Under the pieces are notes generated by a model. That model had not been told where the DNA came from. It made no database searches and saw only the letters and a program-made list of their open reading frames with translations. From contig NZ_JACFPL010000001.1 in NCBI RefSeq assembly GCF_016102005.1, positions 434,001-498,000 on the forward strand: 64,000 nt of DNA. Direction: 5' to 3'. Shown piece after piece: positions 48,173 to 58,600 of this stretch. Positions within the stretch are counted from its first letter, which is position 1. The number at the start of each line of letters is the position of its first letter. Position numbers and translations under genes: made by a program. Source of the stretch: Bifidobacterium choladohabitans. GTDB lineage: Bacteria > Actinomycetota > Actinomycetes > Actinomycetales > Bifidobacteriaceae.

Positions 48173-49435
48173 ATGAGCGCTTCAGATTTGGATTGGTCGG
48201 CTCTTGGCCTATCAAAGAACCCTGTACCAGGAGGGAAGAACACAATTGACAGGCTGGCCTCACAGTTTGCCGAGAACGGTGACCGTTGCAAGGAAGTGAG
48301 TCACTCCATTACCAGCGCTTGCGGAAAGGCACCTGATTTCAAAGGCGATTCAGCGAAACAGCTCCAGCAGTCTCTTTCTCAGGTGGCACAGTTTGCCGGA
48401 CGCCTTTCGGATGTCTGCGCGGACATCGATCAAGCATTAAGAAGCTGGGGGTCTGCAGTTGACGCGAGCCAAGATACCGCATACAAAGATTGCCAAAGGG
48501 CAATGAACCTTCGCGACTCAATCGCGCAGAATCAGAAGAAACTCGACCAAGCAAAACAGACGTTGCAAACGAACAGCGACAACCTGAAAAAGGTCAGGCA
48601 AACCAACGGGGATAGCATGTCGCGGGAGACCAATCGTCTGCTTGATGTCATTGATGCGACAAACGAGAGCATAACTCAATACCAAGGGCTCGTTGCTGAC
48701 GACAAGGCCGAAATCAAGCGGTTGAAGGGTGAAGTCAACTGGGTCAGGGAACAATATAAGGACGCTGCCAAGAAAACCAAAAACGACCTTGATGGATGCA
48801 TTGATGAAGCAACCGCCAAGGCTATGCAACTCAATACATTGAACCACTCTTTCACAGTCGGCGATTTTCTTTCTGGCGGTTTTGAATCATTGAGCGGCAT
48901 CGCTGAACTCATGAAAGCCGATCCTGCCCTTATTGAGGGGTTGAAGACAGCAGGCCTCATTGGGGATGAGTTGGCGGGCGACTGGCTGGGACCGATAGTT
49001 GGCGGGCTTATTGAGGGGGGAAACCTGGTTGCACCGGCAACCAAAACCACGGGGAGTTTAGTTCACGCTGCCGGCAAGGCTGCCGGCACGGCTACAAAAG
49101 TTGGTACCTTCGGCTCCATAGTCGGCGGCATTGCTGATTCCGTAGGCACATACTATGCACGCAAGGAAGCCTACGGAGAACAGGCAGCTACCCAAGATGC
49201 TGTAGCTCATGGCCTGATCACTGCCTCTGGTGGTTTTGCAGGTGCTGCAGCAGGAGCCGCCGCTGGAGCAATTGTAGGCTCAATCGCCCCTGGACTAGGT
49301 ACGATTCTGGGAGCTGGAATTGGTTTAGTCGTAGGATATCTCGGTGCAGCAGCCGGCAACGCTGTTTACGACGATTCCGTCAATCGCGGGAACGGAGATG
49401 ACCTGCAGGGCCACATTAAGGACAATCTATGGTAG
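48173..49435 (+). CDS. Putative type VII-secreted effector with glycine-zipper C-terminus
   Basis: 420 aa. Residues 10-100 (KNPVPGGKNTIDRLASQF, PDFKGDSAKQLQQSL, LRSWGSAVD) follow the actinobacterial T7SS signal domain pattern. Residues 105-210 are a long coiled coil. The C-terminal part from about 270 is small-residue rich; 353-397 (GGFAGAAAGAAAGAIVGS, GLGTILGAGIGLVVGYLG) is a glycine zipper able to insert in membranes, as in pore-forming LXG effectors such as TelE. No signal peptide. A membrane-active toxin is the leading hypothesis; a structural secreted protein is the alternative. The T7SS core (EccC) is not in the window. Confidence 0.65.
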   Translation: MSASDLDWSALGLSKNPVPGGKNTIDRLASQFAENGDRCKEVSHSITSACGKAPDFKGDSAKQLQQSLSQVAQFAGRLSDVCADIDQALRSWGSAVDASQDTAYKDCQRAMNLRDSIAQNQKKLDQAKQTLQTNSDNLKKVRQTNGDSMSRETNRLLDVIDATNESITQYQGLVADDKAEIKRLKGEVNWVREQYKDAAKKTKNDLDGCIDEATAKAMQLNTLNHSFTVGDFLSGGFESLSGIAELMKADPALIEGLKTAGLIGDELAGDWLGPIVGGLIEGGNLVAPATKTTGSLVHAAGKAAGTATKVGTFGSIVGGIADSVGTYYARKEAYGEQAATQDAVAHGLITASGGFAGAAAGAAAGAIVGSIAPGLGTILGAGIGLVVGYLGAAAGNAVYDDSVNRGNGDDLQGHIKDNLW

Positions 49436-49511
49436 CTTTCCTGCTGTCTCCTGCATTGCCATGTGCGCGGCTCGGACTGAAACCAGTAATGATATTAGGG
49501 GGTGCATACTG

Positions 49512-50837
49512 ATGCTGTACCTATTGATGGATGTCCTATTAGGCGCTCCGGTGTTGCTGGTCTGGTTGCTTGCGGTGGTGTCGTTCAATGCGTGGAGGTC
49601 GAGGCGGCTGATGGACCGTGTCCTGGCACCCTACCTTCTGGCGCGGGGCCTGTGCCTGCAGACCTTCCAAGGGCATGTGTGGAGGCGGCGCGGCAGGATC
49701 GGCCGCCCCCGGCCCGGGCAGGTCCTGCCCCTGGGATCGCTGGTCGTCCTGGCCGACGGGCCCGCCACCGTATCCGGGGCCTACAGAGGCACCGGATGGT
49801 TTGACGGGCTGGGAAAGGATGGGCTGGTGGTTCGTCTGGTCGGCCAGTACGTGCAGCCACCCGAACAGGCCACCAAGTCATCCGGTCCATGGTATGCAGG
49901 CAGAATCTGCTCCGTGGGCGGCGTTGCCTGCGGACCCGGCGTGGTCCCCGGCGGCGACGCCCCCCTGCCCGAGGTCGGCGTCGGGCACACCCCCGACCCC
50001 GACCTGGTCATCTTCACCCAGGACCAGGTCAGCCTTCTGGCTTGGAAGGGACCCGACAACCCCGTCACCAGGCTCCTACGCGCCCGCCAGGTCCGCGCCC
50101 TCGCCCGCGACCATCGGCGGGAGGACCCGGTCCGCCACCGGACACGGCCGACGCTGCACTGGCGCGCCAGCCGCCCCGCATGGTGGCGCTACGAAGCCAT
50201 CGGCTTCCTGCCCGACCGGTTCACCCGCGTCTACTGGGACCGCGTCCGCAACCAGCCCGTCAAGGCCCCCATGCTCTACCGGACCTCGGAAGCCAGGGAA
50301 TACAACAGACGACACTACTCTGTCCCCATATACACCATCGTACTGATCGTCAGCATCCTCCTGGCCGCCTTCAACATAGCCCGCGCATGGCACCGCTCCA
50401 GACCGCACCGTCCCCTTCAGGGAGGCGATGTCCTCCTGGGCATGCCCCCACGGACCTCGGCGATCGTCAGCTGCGTCCTGGGGCTCGCCATCGGCATCGG
50501 CACATGGGTCTGGGCCACCCACCGGCAGTTCCCCCAACGCCATATGACCCCGGCCAGCAGCCGCGAACTCCAAACCGCCCTTGACAACTACTGGATCGGC
50601 ATGCGATACATCACCGGAACCACTATCCCCTACACCATCCACGTCCTCGGCTACACCGCATTCGTTCTGCTGCCGCTCATGTTCATCGTTGATTTCTTCA
50701 CCCTTCCCGAATGGGTCCATACCTACCTGAGCTGGCCATTCTTAGCTCTGCTTATAACCTGCATGGACCTACCCCTCATAGATATCTTCTACGGTGGTTC
50801 GATAGCCAAGCGCCTAAATCGGGAATTAGCGGAGTAA
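49512..50837 (+). CDS. Multi-pass membrane protein downstream of the T7SS effector; candidate immunity protein
   Basis: 441 aa from ATG 49512 with AGGGGGT upstream. One TM at residues ~3-27, a large soluble basic region (~30-265), then four TMs near 275-295, 320-340, 370-395 and 405-425. No family recognised. It follows the glycine-zipper gene by 76 bases on the same strand, the place where immunity genes sit in effector cassettes. Its 5' two thirds are much more GC-rich than the effector, so the pairing may be recent or coincidental. Confidence 0.6.
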   Translation: MLYLLMDVLLGAPVLLVWLLAVVSFNAWRSRRLMDRVLAPYLLARGLCLQTFQGHVWRRRGRIGRPRPGQVLPLGSLVVLADGPATVSGAYRGTGWFDGLGKDGLVVRLVGQYVQPPEQATKSSGPWYAGRICSVGGVACGPGVVPGGDAPLPEVGVGHTPDPDLVIFTQDQVSLLAWKGPDNPVTRLLRARQVRALARDHRREDPVRHRTRPTLHWRASRPAWWRYEAIGFLPDRFTRVYWDRVRNQPVKAPMLYRTSEAREYNRRHYSVPIYTIVLIVSILLAAFNIARAWHRSRPHRPLQGGDVLLGMPPRTSAIVSCVLGLAIGIGTWVWATHRQFPQRHMTPASSRELQTALDNYWIGMRYITGTTIPYTIHVLGYTAFVLLPLMFIVDFFTLPEWVHTYLSWPFLALLITCMDLPLIDIFYGGSIAKRLNRELAE

Positions 50838-51022
50838 AGCCTATATCCATCGGCCCCATCCCCACGGTCAATTGCGCTACAGCAATCCATGGAAGGCAGC
50901 ATCCTGGTCTTATGCTCGCACCACTTGACAGCATGCGGACAGAAATCAACCTAAAACCACAACTGGCCAGTTACTGAGACCCATCGCGCAGCATATTCTA
51001 GTAAATTCAGCAATCCTATGAT

Positions 51023-51739
51023 TCAAACAGCGGTGATGAGGCCTCCGAAGAGGACGATGGCGATGGCCGCCAGCTCGATAATGAAGAATAAGGAAAGAGC
51101 CGACCAGCTGTGGGTCAGCGTGTTCCAGGGGGAATCCTTGCGTACGCAGACCAGGATGGCCACAAAAATAACGGCGAAGACCGCCACCCCCAGCCCGGCC
51201 GCGATGATGCCCAAGTTGGCCGCGTTGGCCAGGATGGCCTGATGCTGGTAGACGACGAACGTGCTGTACCAGAAGTTCATCTTGAGCAGGCAGAGGCCGG
51301 CAATCAGCTGTTCGGCGGCCAGGCCCAGCACGAAGACCACCCGCCAGAACCAGGAGGACGACTCGATGATGGACATGCCGATGCCCATAAAGGTCAGCAC
51401 GGTCACAGTCCAGGCAATCAAGGCTATGCCTCGCGGGTCCAGAACCGAGGCATAGTGGAGCACGCCCTGGGTATGGTTGATGGCCAGCGAGCGCCCATAT
51501 CCATAAGGAATGACGATGGCCAGGAGGACCGCCAGCGCGAAGACCACCCAGCGGACCGGGCGGGCACGGCGCTGCTCGATCTCAGCCAGCGAATATTCAG
51601 AGTCAGGAATGGTCGCCTCAGGATGGGCTGAAACCTTGTTCGCCGCAGTCGCTTCATCCGGGTGCGATGGTGCGACTGTGGAACCAGCTGAATCGCTTCT
51701 GCCGAATTCCGCGTCATCCGCATCGTCGAATTGTTCCAT
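51023..51739 (-). CDS. Membrane protein of unknown function
   Basis: About 238 aa from ATG 51739. An acidic ~65-residue N-terminus, then five hydrophobic segments (PVRWVVFALAVLLAIVI; GIALIAWTVTVLTFMGIG; FWRVVFVLGLAAEQLIAGL; LGIIAAGLGVAVFAVIFVAI; LSLFFIIELAAIAIVLFGG). Conserved family not recognised. 50838-51022 contains nothing I can assign. Confidence 0.65.
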   Translation of the reverse strand: MEQFDDADDAEFGRSDSAGSTVAPSHPDEATAANKVSAHPEATIPDSEYSLAEIEQRRARPVRWVVFALAVLLAIVIPYGYGRSLAINHTQGVLHYASVLDPRGIALIAWTVTVLTFMGIGMSIIESSSWFWRVVFVLGLAAEQLIAGLCLLKMNFWYSTFVVYQHQAILANAANLGIIAAGLGVAVFAVIFVAILVCVRKDSPWNTLTHSWSALSLFFIIELAAIAIVLFGGLITAV

Positions 51740-51939
51740 CGGCGACCACACCTCCAAGTCCGCTACTCGTGGACACATCGCCTACAAGCTTATACCGGGC
51801 GGCACACCCGTGCCCAGGAGCGGAAAGTACAATTCGCAAACTCCCGTGTTTGAACTATGAAGCGGTTATGGATTCTACCCGGCACTCCTATAGCCATCCC
51901 GTTACTGATGGAAACAGTATGCGTAAGCCTGGGGATGAA

Positions 51940-52218
51940 TCAGTCGAACTGCCTGATGCCGAGGACATCATAGAAACTCACCTTGCTATTACCACCGAAG
52001 CCCGCACCATAGCTTGTCCCATAGTATGTCCGATCCTTCTGGATCATTTTCCTGTCCTCATTATCCAGGGAATCCCAAACCCGACGTTCGGTTTCATCCA
52101 TATCATCAGTGATGGGATATCTTGACGCATAACTGCTGATCCGGTCATCAGGAATATGGTCATAAGTGGTGCAGGCCTTATCCTTGGATGCCATTTTCCT
52201 CATGAAATCCTCATCCAT
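51940..52218 (-). CDS. Small hydrophilic hypothetical protein
   Basis: 92 aa from ATG 52218 with GAGAGGAG ten bases upstream. Highly charged, with no TM or known motif; DDMDETERRVWDSL and SYGAGFGGNSKVSFYDVLG are its most distinctive stretches. Accessory-region gene, lower GC than the housekeeping block. Confidence 0.6.
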   Translation of the reverse strand: MDEDFMRKMASKDKACTTYDHIPDDRISSYASRYPITDDMDETERRVWDSLDNEDRKMIQKDRTYYGTSYGAGFGGNSKVSFYDVLGIRQFD

Positions 52219-52274
52219 AGCTATTCGTCTCCTCTCATATTTGTGTTCCTGAAGGGCATCATCCGATGACCCGT

Positions 52275-52304
52275 GGTATCACTCCCGCAGATGCGGGAAA
52301 ACAC
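52275..52304 (-). repeat. Solitary type I-E-like CRISPR repeat
   Basis: On the minus strand the segment begins GTGTTTTCCCGCATCTGCGG and ends GAGTGATACC, the pattern of type I-E repeats (GTGTTYCCCGC-N-GCGGGGATGATCC). It is unrelated to the adjacent type I-C repeat, and no second copy is present nearby. Confidence 0.5.
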
Positions 52305-52486
52305 AGCACTCTCGCGGCTAGGAACAAGCAAATGGCATAAAAACGAGTGACACTATGCCGAAGCAGCAACTCATAATCCTGTTTAGTAGGAGTACACTTC
52401 ATGGCAGTGTTCTGGCGGAAGAACTGATTTAATGCATGTTCCGATAGGAAAAGTGCTGTCTGGGTAATTCAAAGTAACGCGAGCAG

Positions 52487-52585
52487 TTTTCCAATTTAGG
52501 CTTCCGCGAAAGAGGTAACGCATTTACCGCAGATAGAGAACCATTCGTAGTGGTATTCCCAACCACAATCCCTGAAGAGAGCAAC
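52487..52585 (-). repeat. Two decayed type I-C repeats beyond the array trailer
   Basis: 52487-52519 and 52555-52585 align with the array repeat at roughly three quarters and two thirds of positions. Both separations, 52520-52554 and 52586-52620, are 35 bases, exactly the array spacer size. A still weaker copy may begin at 52427. Confidence 0.7.
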
Positions 52586-52620
52586 CCACGAAAGTCATGT
52601 CTTGAGCCCTTTCTTGATCC

Positions 52621-55600
52621 ATTTCAATCCGCGCTCCGTGAAGGGGGCGACAACACAACTGGCACGCTGTATTGCAAGGCCCTGTATTTCAATCCACGCT
52701 CCCGTGGAGGGAGCGACTCCGCACCTCGCTGACCGAGACGGTCCTGCAGCAATTTCAATCCACGCTCCCGTGAAGGGAACGACTGAAACATACTGTAACT
52801 CACTCATCCAACCGGGATTTCAATCCACGCTCCTGCGAAGGGAGCGACGCCATGGCTGGGAGATTTTCTTGAGGCTGTTCTTATTTCAATCCACGCTCCC
52901 ATGAAGGGAGCGACTGCCTGAGCTCCGGCTGAGCGTGATTAGGCAGGTATTTCAATCCACGCTCCCGTGAAGAGAGCGACGCATCCAGTTCAACATAGGT
53001 TTTCTGTCTCACAATTTCAATCCACGCTCCCGTGAAGGGAGCGACCCTGCGCGGCCTTGGCCTGGGCCGCATGCTTTGCATTTCAATCCACGCTCCCGTG
53101 AAGGGAGCGACCCGTTGAGCCTGGCAACGGTGGGCCAGGAGCCGCCATTTCAATCCACGCTCCCGTGAAGGGAGCGACAGGTGGGGCAGTCCGGCCGGGT
53201 AGGGGTCTCCGGCATTTCAATCCACGCTCCCGTGAAGGGAGCGACGCTGATCTGCATGTAGGTCATCTCGTCCATCTCATTTCAATCCACGCTCCCGTGA
53301 AGGGAGCGACTGGAGGAGTCGGGCCTGTACCTGACCGCCACCGAATTTCAATCCACGCTCCCGTGAAGGGAGCGACCAACCGAGTCCCATGCGCCTTTGA
53401 ACCAGTCGATATTTCAATCCACGCTCCCGTGAAGGGAGCGACCGGCACCGGCACCGAACCAGCCAAAGAGCGGCAAATTTCAATCCACGCTCCCATGAAG
53501 GGAGCGACAGGGCATCCACCAGCGCACCAACTACCAGGCCTGATTTCAATCCACGCTCCCGTGAAGGGAGCGACCAGCGGGGGCTTGTTCAACAGCTGGA
53601 CCGAGTGATTTCAATCCACGCTCCCGTGAAGGGAGCGACACATGTCGACCCAGGGCCTGCCGCAGGCGTTGCAATTTCAATCCACGCTCCCGTGAAGGGA
53701 GCGACCCACCCTGCCCCAAGGGTCCAACGCCACCGTTGAATTTCAATCCACGCTCCCGTGAAGGGAGCGACGTTTGGATCAAACGGTTGGGCAAGTCCTG
53801 TAGGGCATTTCAATCCACGCTCCCGTGAAGGGAGCGACCCCACGCCCAGGGCCACCTTCTGCCCCATGGCGGAATTTCAATCCACGCTCCCGTGAAGGGA
53901 GCGACACTGCCACCACTCGGCACCGTCGTACTCATGGCATTTCAATCCACGCTCCCGTGAAGGGAGCGACCAGCCGGGAGATCGTCCCTCCCGGGTCGCT
54001 CATATTTCAATCCACGCTCCCGTGAAGGGAGCGACATCAGGTCATAGAGTTTCCCATCAACCATGACAAATTTCAATCCACGCTCCCGTGAAGGGAGCGA
54101 CTTCTCAGCTTACCGGTCTCTTTGAGCCCGTATGTATTTCAATCCACGCTCCCGTGAAGGGAGCGACGAGCGTTAGTTGGGTGCGCCCAGAGGTAGTTGG
54201 CATTTCAATCCACGCTCCCGTGAAGGGAGCGACTGGGTGTCATCATCAACATAGTCACCAATGTTTGATTTCAATCCACGCTCCCGTGAAGGGAGCGACC
54301 AGATGGGCTATGTGACCACCAAGGGCGTGGTCGAATTTCAATCCACGCTCCCGTGAAGGGAGCGACATGGGCGATGTGGACGGGATGAGCATCGCCTGGT
54401 GATTTCAATCCACGCTCCCGTGAAGGGAGCGACCATCGTATTACCTTTCCCTAAACGTGTTCTTTCTATTTCAATCCACGCTCCCGTGAAGGGAGCGACG
54501 ACCCCAGCCATGCGCGGGTGCGTTTCTTGGCTGATTTCAATCCACGCTCCCGTGAAGGGAGCGACATGGCGGTACACCAATCCGGGCACCCATTGGGATA
54601 TTTCAATCCACGCTCCCGTGAAGGGAGCGACGCAGTGTAATGCTAGTTATTGCTGCGGATACGATATTTCAATCCACGCTCCCGTGAAGGGAGCGACACG
54701 TGGAGACCGGACGGCGGGCGTTCAGCGTGCCCATTTCAATCCACGCTCCCGTGAAGGGAGCGACCTTTGGACGCGCTAGCAAAGCACGCCCAACAAACAG
54801 ATTTCAATCCACGCTCCCGTGAAGGGAGCGACTCCCCGTCAGACTTGTTATTGTCGTCGGGATTGTATTTCAATCCACGCTCCCGTGAAGGGAGCGACTC
54901 GGGTGCTGCCACAAGTAGTTGGCGAAATCATCATTTCAATCCACGCTCCCGTGAAGGGAGCGACACCGCTCGCCCATCGGCCCCCCGGAAAACGACGGAT
55001 TTCAATCCACGCTCCCGTGAAGGGAGCGACTGTTCATTACTTGCCTCCTACCCTATGGATGACATTTCAATCCACGCTCCCGTGAAGGGAGCGACTCGTG
55101 GCACGCGCCCTGGCCCTGGACCAGGAGCAGATTTCAATCCACGCTCCCGTGAAGGGAGCGACCAGCGAAAATAGCTTGAGCGACACCGATCACACCATTT
55201 CAATCCACGCTCCCGTGAAGGGAGCGACCGGGCTTGGTCATGGCCTTAAACCGGTTGAGATTATTTCAATCCACGCTCCCGTGAAGGGAGCGACACTGTC
55301 ACGCCAGCCGGTCATAGGGTTCGACATCGATTTCAATCCACGCTCCCGTGAAGGGAGCGACGCCATGGCTGCTATACCGCCATCCTCGCCAGTCTATTTC
55401 AATCCACGCTCCCGTGAAGGGAGCGACAACAAACGCCACTATCCCGTTCCAAATGCCAGAATTTCAATCCACGCTCCCGTGAAGGGAGCGACTGCCTAGT
55501 ACGACCCATCCCCATGGACTGTCGAGATTTCAATCCACGCTCCCGTGAAGGGAGCGACAGACTGGGCGGATCGCGCTATCGTACAGCCAGCGATTTCAAT

Positions 55601-58600
55601 CCACGCTCCCGTGAAGGGAGCGACGCATCAGGTCAGCCACCTGGCCGCCGTCGGCAAGATTTCAATCCACGCTCCCGTGAAGGGAGCGACACCAGGGTCA
55701 CCCGCTCCGTGCCGGTCCGTCTGAATTTCAATCCACGCTCCCGTGAAGGGAGCGACCGGCAGGCCGCACAGGCAGGCCGCACACGGTGGATGTCCAGGCC
55801 AGGCCATTTCAATCCACGCTCCCGTGAAGGGAGCGACGTAAGGCTGCAGCCCGTCACCGTCGACCCCGCGTGATTTCAATCCACGCTCCCGTGAAGGGAG
55901 CGACCTCGGCCGTCCAGATATGTTTGCCGCTCTGAATATTTCAATCCACGCTCCCGTGAAGGGAGCGACGAAAAAAGCCGCCCGGGTGGGCGGCTGGATA
56001 GGTATTTCAATCCACGCTCCCGTGAAGGGAGCGACCTGGACAAGGGTGCCGGCTGGGACTGGGCCGTGACCATTTCAATCCACGCTCCCGTGAAGGGAGC
56101 GACAATGACACTCATCAGCCGTTATGCGAACTATTTTATTTCAATCCACGCTCCCGTGAAGGGAGCGACAAGGGTTCGCCCCCATGAAGCCAATCACAGG
56201 GGATTTCAATCCACGCTCCCGTGAAGGGAGCGACCCGATCATGGATAAGCTGTATGAGGCCATGTCACAATTTCAATCCACGCTCCCGTGAAGGGAGCGA
56301 CCTGTGAGTTGTTTGGGTTTGAATTGGGCGGTCACGGTATTTCAATCCACGCTCCCGTGAAGGGAGCGACTAGCTTATAAGGCTTAAACAGTATGCTAAC
56401 CAGATTTCAATCCACGCTCCCGTGAAGGGAGCGACACCTTTGGCTTGCCAAGCTCCTGAGACCGGGCATATTTCAATCCACGCTCCCGTGAAGGGAGCGA
56501 CGGCAGCTTCTATGCGATGCCCGTGGTCGACGGAGTATTTCAATCCACGCTCCCGTGAAGGGAGCGACATAAAAGCCCCGGCGAGAGCTGCTACAGAGCC
56601 TTATTTCAATCCACGCTCCCGTGAAGGGAGCGACCATTACGGGTCAGCCGGTTTTTACTAGCGGCACAGATTTCAATCCACGCTCCCGTGAAGGGAGCGA
56701 CACCCTTGCCGATATAGCCGCGGGTGTTGTCGATATTTCAATCCACGCTCCCGTGAAGGGAGCGACACCACGCTCCCGCCCGACCAACCCGCCCAGGTCG
56801 AATTTCAATCCACGCTCCCGTGCAGGGAGCGACAATCCAAACTGCGGATGTAACCGTCATCCACACTATTTCAATCCACGCTCCCGTGAAGGGAGCGACC
56901 ATGGCCGGTGTCCGGTTCCAGTCCGGAGGACGACATTTCAATCCACGCTCCCGTGAAGGGAGCGACTTTGAGATACGCAGAGTAGGAGGCAAAAGCCGAT
57001 ATTTCAATCCACGCTCCCGTGAAGGGAGCGACAGCCGCACCTTCGACAAGTCTGCGATGCCTTCGTATTTCAATCCACGCTCCCGTGAAGGGAGCGACGG
57101 ACCAAGCTCGATCAGATCGACCTTGCCGACCTATTTCAATCCACGCTCCCGTGAAGGGAGCGACCAGCCCGAGACTCCTGACGGTCCGAGTCCTTGGCAT
57201 TTCAATCCACGCTCCCGTGAAGGGAGCGACCAGATCCTCACGGCCCTTGCCGTCGCAGATGCACCAATTTCAATCCACGCTCCCGTGAAGGGAGCGACCA
57301 GCTGGATGCGGTCCCCGCTTGATGCGGTCTGATTTCAATCCACGCTCCCGTGAAGGGAGCGACTGCACCGAAAGGGACCCCCCGGCAGGCACCAGGGGAT
57401 TTCAATCCACGCTCCCGTGAAGGGAGCGACGTGAGCAGTTGGTCGTTCAGCGCAAACGTGGCTTTATTTCAATCCACGCTCCCGTGAAGGGAGCGACCGG
57501 CTGGCATGATTGGCATTGTCGCCCAATCGCCGATTTCAATCCACGCTCCCGTGAAGGGAGCGACCAGATTCGGTATGAGTTCTTTATCCGGCATGTTCAA
57601 TTTCAATCCACGCTCCCGTGAAGGGAGCGACCCTTATCGGTCTTGGCGTTCATGTCGCAGAAGATATTTCAATCCACGCTCCCGTGAAGGGAGCGACCCT
57701 CTTGTTAAGCCCAAGCTCTATGTTTTCCGTCTATTTCAATCCACGCTCCCGTGAAGGGAGCGACCTGAAAAGTAGAGTCGGCGCTTGGCAGTCACACCTA
57801 TTTCAATCCACGCTCCCGTGAAGGGAGCGACTGGTGTCCGTGTCCTTCCACATGGGGGTCATTGTATTTCAATCCACGCTCCCGTGAAGGGAGCGACTCT
57901 CCTGCACCCCCCATCTGGCGACCGACCCGCACATTTCAATCCACGCTCCCGTGAAGGGAGCGACTCTCGTCGTCCAGGACGTGGCTGGGGTCGCCCCAAT
58001 TTCAATCCACGCTCCCGTGAAGGGAGCGACCAGCAGGGAGGGGGCCTGGGACGAGCTCGGCTGGTCATTTCAATCCACGCTCCCGTGAAGGGAGCGACCA
58101 ATGGGCCAAGCCTGAGTTGCTGGCATGCGTAATTTCAATCCACGCTCCCGTGAAGGGAGCGACAAGCATCGCTCAGCAAGTAGCGGCCTGCCCATAAATT
58201 TCAATCCACGCTCCCGTGAAGGGAGCGACAGGCCGCCAAGGCGCAGACCACGGCCGACGGGAAATTTCAATCCACGCTCCCGTGAAGGGAGCGACCGAAA
58301 GGCCCAGCGTAGGCGGCGAACGTGCTGGATTTCAATCCACGCTCCCGTGAAGGGAGCGACAGTCAATATATCAAATATATTAATAATATCTAAGGGATTT
58401 CAATCCACGCTCCCGTGAAGGGAGCGACAAGGTCATACAGTTTTCCGTCAGCCATGACAAAGGATTTCAATCCACGCTCCCGTGAAGGGAGCGACGCGGC
58501 AATATCAGCGGCAGCAACCCCAGCGGCAATTTCAATCCACGCTCCCGTGAAGGGAGCGACACCCATGATGGCTGTAGCCAAGGCTGCCCCGTCATTTCAA

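Noticed and set aside
56569-56602. Second terminator-like spacer (AGCTC...GGGGCT plus TTTT on the minus strand)
   Set aside because: The stem is only five to six pairs including a G-U; much weaker than the spacer at 55970.
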